NCBI RefSeq assembly: GCF_000744095.1
Contig: NZ_JQLI01000001.1
Coordinates: 3,224,001 to 3,288,000, forward strand
DNA length: 64,000 nucleotides
From: Cupriavidus necator A5-1
Lineage (GTDB): Bacteria; Pseudomonadota; Gammaproteobacteria; Burkholderiales; Burkholderiaceae
Direction: 5' to 3'
The translations under genes were made by a program, and so were the position numbers. The notes beneath the pieces are model-generated. The model did not search any database and had not been told where the DNA came from. It saw nothing but the letters and a program-made list of their open reading frames with translations. The number at the start of each line of letters is the position of its first letter. The stretch's first letter is position 1. Of this stretch, positions 61,771 through 64,000 are shown one piece after another.

Positions 61771-63480
61771 TCAGGCCAGTTCGTGCGGGAAGTACTTGAT
61801 CACGCAGTCGACCGGATTGGGCGCGGCCTGCCCCAGCCCGCAGATCGATGCATCGCGCATCACCGCGGACAGGTCATCCAGCGCCGACAGGTCCCACTTC
61901 GGCTGGCGGATCAGGTCGAGCGCCTTGGCGGTGCCGGTGCGGCACGGTGTGCATTGCCCGCAGGACTCGTGCTTGAAGAAGTGCATCAGGTTGCGCGCTG
62001 CCTGCGTGGCGCTGTCCTGGTCGGACAGGATAACCACCGCGGCCGAGCCGATAAAGCAGCCGTAGGGCTGCAGCGTGTCGAAATCCAGCGGGATATTGCC
62101 CATCGATGCTGGCAGGATGCCGCCCGAGGCGCCTCCCGGCAGGTAAGCGTAGAACTCGTGGCCATCGAGCATGCCTCCGCAGTATTCGTCGATCAGTTCG
62201 CGCACGGTAATGCCCGCTGGCGCGAGATGTACGCCAGGCCGTTTCACACGGCCGGAGACCGAGAACGAACGCAGCCCCTTGCGGCCATTGCGCCCCTGCG
62301 AGGCGAACCACTCGGCGCCCTTCTCGATGATGTCGCGCACCCAGTACAGGGTCTCGAAGTTGTGCTCCAGCGTGGGCCGGCCGAACAGGCCCACCTGCGC
62401 CACATACGGCGGGCGCAGCCGCGGCATGCCGCGCTTGCCTTCGATCGACTCGATCATGGCCGATTCTTCGCCGCAGATATATGCACCTGCGCCGCGGCGC
62501 AGTTCGATCCTTGGCAGGCCGGGGATTGGCGGATGTTCGTGCAGCCGGCGCAGTTCTTCGGCCAGCAGCGCGCGGCAGCCCGCGTACTCGTCGCGCAGGT
62601 AGATATAGATCGCTGACACGTTGACCACGGTCGCAGCGATCAGCATGCCTTCCAGGAAACGGTGCGGATCGCGCTCCAGGTAGACGCGGTCCTTGAAGGT
62701 GCCGGGCTCGCCCTCGTCGATATTGACGGCCATCAGCCGGGGCGCGGGCTCGTTCTGCACGATGCGCCATTTGCGCCCGGTCGGGAAGCCCGCGCCGCCC
62801 AGGCCGCGCAGGCCGGAGTCCTCCATCGTGCAGAGCACGGCGGCGGGGTCCAGGTCGCCTGCGGCGAGCGACTTCAGCAAGGCATAGCCGCCGCCTTTGC
62901 GATAGGCGTCGTAGTCGATATAGGGTTCGGGCTCGTGGCGCACGGCCCTGGCTTGCACTGCTGCATCGATGGCCTCGGCAGTCGCGCCGTCGACCGGATG
63001 CTGGCCGACCAGCGCCGCGGGCGCCTTCTCGCAGCGGCCGATGCACGGTGCCGCGACGACGCGAACCTCGGTGCCCAGCAGCGCCGGCAGCTTGTCGATC
63101 AGCGCCTGCGCGCCCGCCAGTTCGCAGGCAATGCCTTCGCACACGCGCACGGTGAGCGCGGGCGGCGGTGCGATCTCGCCGTCGGCGTCCTCGCGCACCA
63201 CGTCGAAGTGGTGATAGAAGGTCGCGACCTCATACACCTCCGTCATCGACAGGCGCAGTTCGCTGGCCAGCGCCACCAGGTGCGGCATCGCGAGCTGGCC
63301 GTAGCGGTCGTTGATGCAGTGCAGGTGTTCGATCAGCAGGTCGCGCCGGCGGGGCATGTCGCCCAGCGCCACGCGCACTTCGGCCAGCGCGGCCGGGTCG
63401 ACCTGCCGGCCCTTGGGCTGGCGGCGCTTGCGCTGCCGGCCGAGTCCCGTCGCCTCGAGGGGGATGACAACCTGGTTCAT
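61771..63480 (-). CDS. fdwB: Formate dehydrogenase beta subunit, NuoE-NuoF fusion (FdwB-type)
   Basis: A 569-residue fusion. Residues about 20-180 are NuoE-like, with a [2Fe-2S] site in VRVCEGIACELAG and APCIGRCEKAP. Residues about 195-569 are NuoF-like, with the NADH/FMN region GLRGLGGAGFPTGRKW, VNIDEGEPGTFKDR, GAYICGEESAMIESIEG and the [4Fe-4S] motif ESCGQCTPCRTG. It takes electrons from the alpha subunit and reduces NAD+. In FdsGBA-type enzymes these are two separate proteins, so the fusion marks the two-subunit type. First gene of the operon. Confidence 0.92.
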   Translation of the reverse strand: MNQVVIPLEATGLGRQRKRRQPKGRQVDPAALAEVRVALGDMPRRRDLLIEHLHCINDRYGQLAMPHLVALASELRLSMTEVYEVATFYHHFDVVREDADGEIAPPPALTVRVCEGIACELAGAQALIDKLPALLGTEVRVVAAPCIGRCEKAPAALVGQHPVDGATAEAIDAAVQARAVRHEPEPYIDYDAYRKGGGYALLKSLAAGDLDPAAVLCTMEDSGLRGLGGAGFPTGRKWRIVQNEPAPRLMAVNIDEGEPGTFKDRVYLERDPHRFLEGMLIAATVVNVSAIYIYLRDEYAGCRALLAEELRRLHEHPPIPGLPRIELRRGAGAYICGEESAMIESIEGKRGMPRLRPPYVAQVGLFGRPTLEHNFETLYWVRDIIEKGAEWFASQGRNGRKGLRSFSVSGRVKRPGVHLAPAGITVRELIDEYCGGMLDGHEFYAYLPGGASGGILPASMGNIPLDFDTLQPYGCFIGSAAVVILSDQDSATQAARNLMHFFKHESCGQCTPCRTGTAKALDLIRQPKWDLSALDDLSAVMRDASICGLGQAAPNPVDCVIKYFPHELA

Positions 63481-63582
63481 GGCGGTGCCTGGATTCTCTT
63501 TGTGGGGTTCGGATGCGCGATCAGGAAGGCGCCCGGCGGGCGGCCCTCCTGTCGTGTTTTGTTGTTGTCATATTGTGCTACC

Positions 63583-63621
63583 GGGCGAGGCGGCTGTGCA
63601 GGCATCGCAGCCGCCTCGCCC
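63583..63621. terminator. Long-stem hairpin between transporter and formate dehydrogenase genes
   Basis: A 14-bp perfect stem GGGCGAGGCGGCTG / CAGCCGCCTCGCCC with an 11-nt loop, between the end of the transporter gene and the fdwB start (both minus). No T-run directly follows. Probably ends or attenuates read-through from the transporter. Confidence 0.6.
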
Positions 63622-63661
63622 CGGGTGATGCCGGCGCCGGGGCGCCGCACTGCTTTCTTCA

Positions 63662-64000
63662 TCAGGTCAGGTCTTCCGGTACGGCGCGGTAGCCCATCGG
63701 CGCCGAGGTATTGGCATGCACATACTTGCGGGCATGGGCTTCGCGCATCGGCTTGAGCACGAACAGCGCCAGGATCGCGGACAGTGCCGCCATGCCGGAG
63801 GCGAGCATGAACACCGCATGCCAGTCGCCGGTGGCGGCCGTGATCACGCTGGAGAACGGCACCAGCAGCGCGGCCGTGCCCTTGGCGGTGTACAGCAAGC
63901 CGGCGTTGGTGGCGGCGAACTTCGGACCGAAGGTATCGCCGCAGGTAGCCGGGAACAGGCTGTAGATCTCACCCCAGGCAAAGAACACCACGCCCGTCAG
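63662..64000 (-). CDS. OFA-type (oxalate/formate antiporter family) MFS transporter, C-terminal part
   Basis: Only the last 112 codons are present; the gene continues past the right edge. Visible: FFAWGEIYSLFPATCGDTFG, AATNAGLLYTAKGTAALLVP, DWHAVFMLASGMAALSAILA and a polar tail ending GYRAVPEDLT. The helices and the GDTFG..xATxNxGxLYTAKG pattern are those of OxlT-like transporters. Position upstream of formate dehydrogenase suggests it brings in formate or oxalate. Confidence 0.82.
   Translation of the reverse strand: MTGVVFFAWGEIYSLFPATCGDTFGPKFAATNAGLLYTAKGTAALLVPFSSVITAATGDWHAVFMLASGMAALSAILALFVLKPMREAHARKYVHANTSAPMGYRAVPEDLT

Overview
High-GC, densely packed DNA of a betaproteobacterium, most likely a Cupriavidus/Ralstonia-type member of the Burkholderiaceae. 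The pointers are a Bug-type tripartite tricarboxylate receptor, a PbrA/CadA-like metal ATPase with a His-rich tail, H-NS-like and GYD proteins, a two-gene FdwAB-type formate dehydrogenase, and a hydroxylase-hmgA-fahA homogentisate operon. The species call is inference. No rRNA, tRNA, CRISPR array or intact insertion sequence was seen.

Layout. (1) 1-4.5 kb: N-terminus of a metal-efflux P-type ATPase behind a MerR-type promoter, a VOC protein, a two-component system, a secreted orphan and an H-NS-like protein. (2) 4.5-15.7 kb: a LacI-family remnant, a TonB-dependent receptor broken by one frameshift, then a tightly overlapping six-gene NIS siderophore operon. Its order (ATP-grasp ligase, IucA/IucC synthetase, MFS exporter, IucA/IucC synthetase, PLP decarboxylase) is that of vibrioferrin pvsABCDE, with an SbnG-like citrate synthase added. 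Fur-box-like sites precede both the receptor and the operon. (3) 15.8-20 kb: phosphate scavenging, with two tandem alkaline phosphatases, an ORF with an in-frame amber codon, and a small repeat protein behind a Pho-box-like site. (4) 20-28.8 kb: catabolic modules (BKACE plus hydroxyacyl-CoA dehydrogenase with LysR; GntR plus IlvD/Edd dehydratase with a Bug receptor; a 3-hydroxyisobutyrate-dehydrogenase-like enzyme) and small membrane or lipoproteins. (5) 28.8-31.2 kb: a CsgG / PEGA / DUF4810 / DUF799 lipoprotein operon. (6) 31.4-42.8 kb: an aryl-polyene-like cluster. (7) 42.8-47.3 kb: the homogentisate operon. (8) 47.7-52 kb: XRE and TetR regulators, a hydrolase, and a graveyard of truncated genes (DUF3325, PepSY-like C-terminus, diaminobutyrate aminotransferase) that looks like a deleted iron-acquisition locus. 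(9) 52-57.1 kb: cyclohexanecarboxylate degradation (aliA, aliB, badI, badH) with a divergent MarR/BadR regulator. (10) 57.4-64 kb: a GYD protein, an MDR oxidoreductase, formate dehydrogenase with a fused NuoE-NuoF subunit, and the end of an oxalate/formate-type MFS transporter.

The most notable reading is the iron story: a vibrioferrin-type operon with its own citrate synthase, next to a frameshifted receptor, in the same window as the wreck of another apparent iron/siderophore locus. All family assignments come from reading motifs and gene order. No database search was run.
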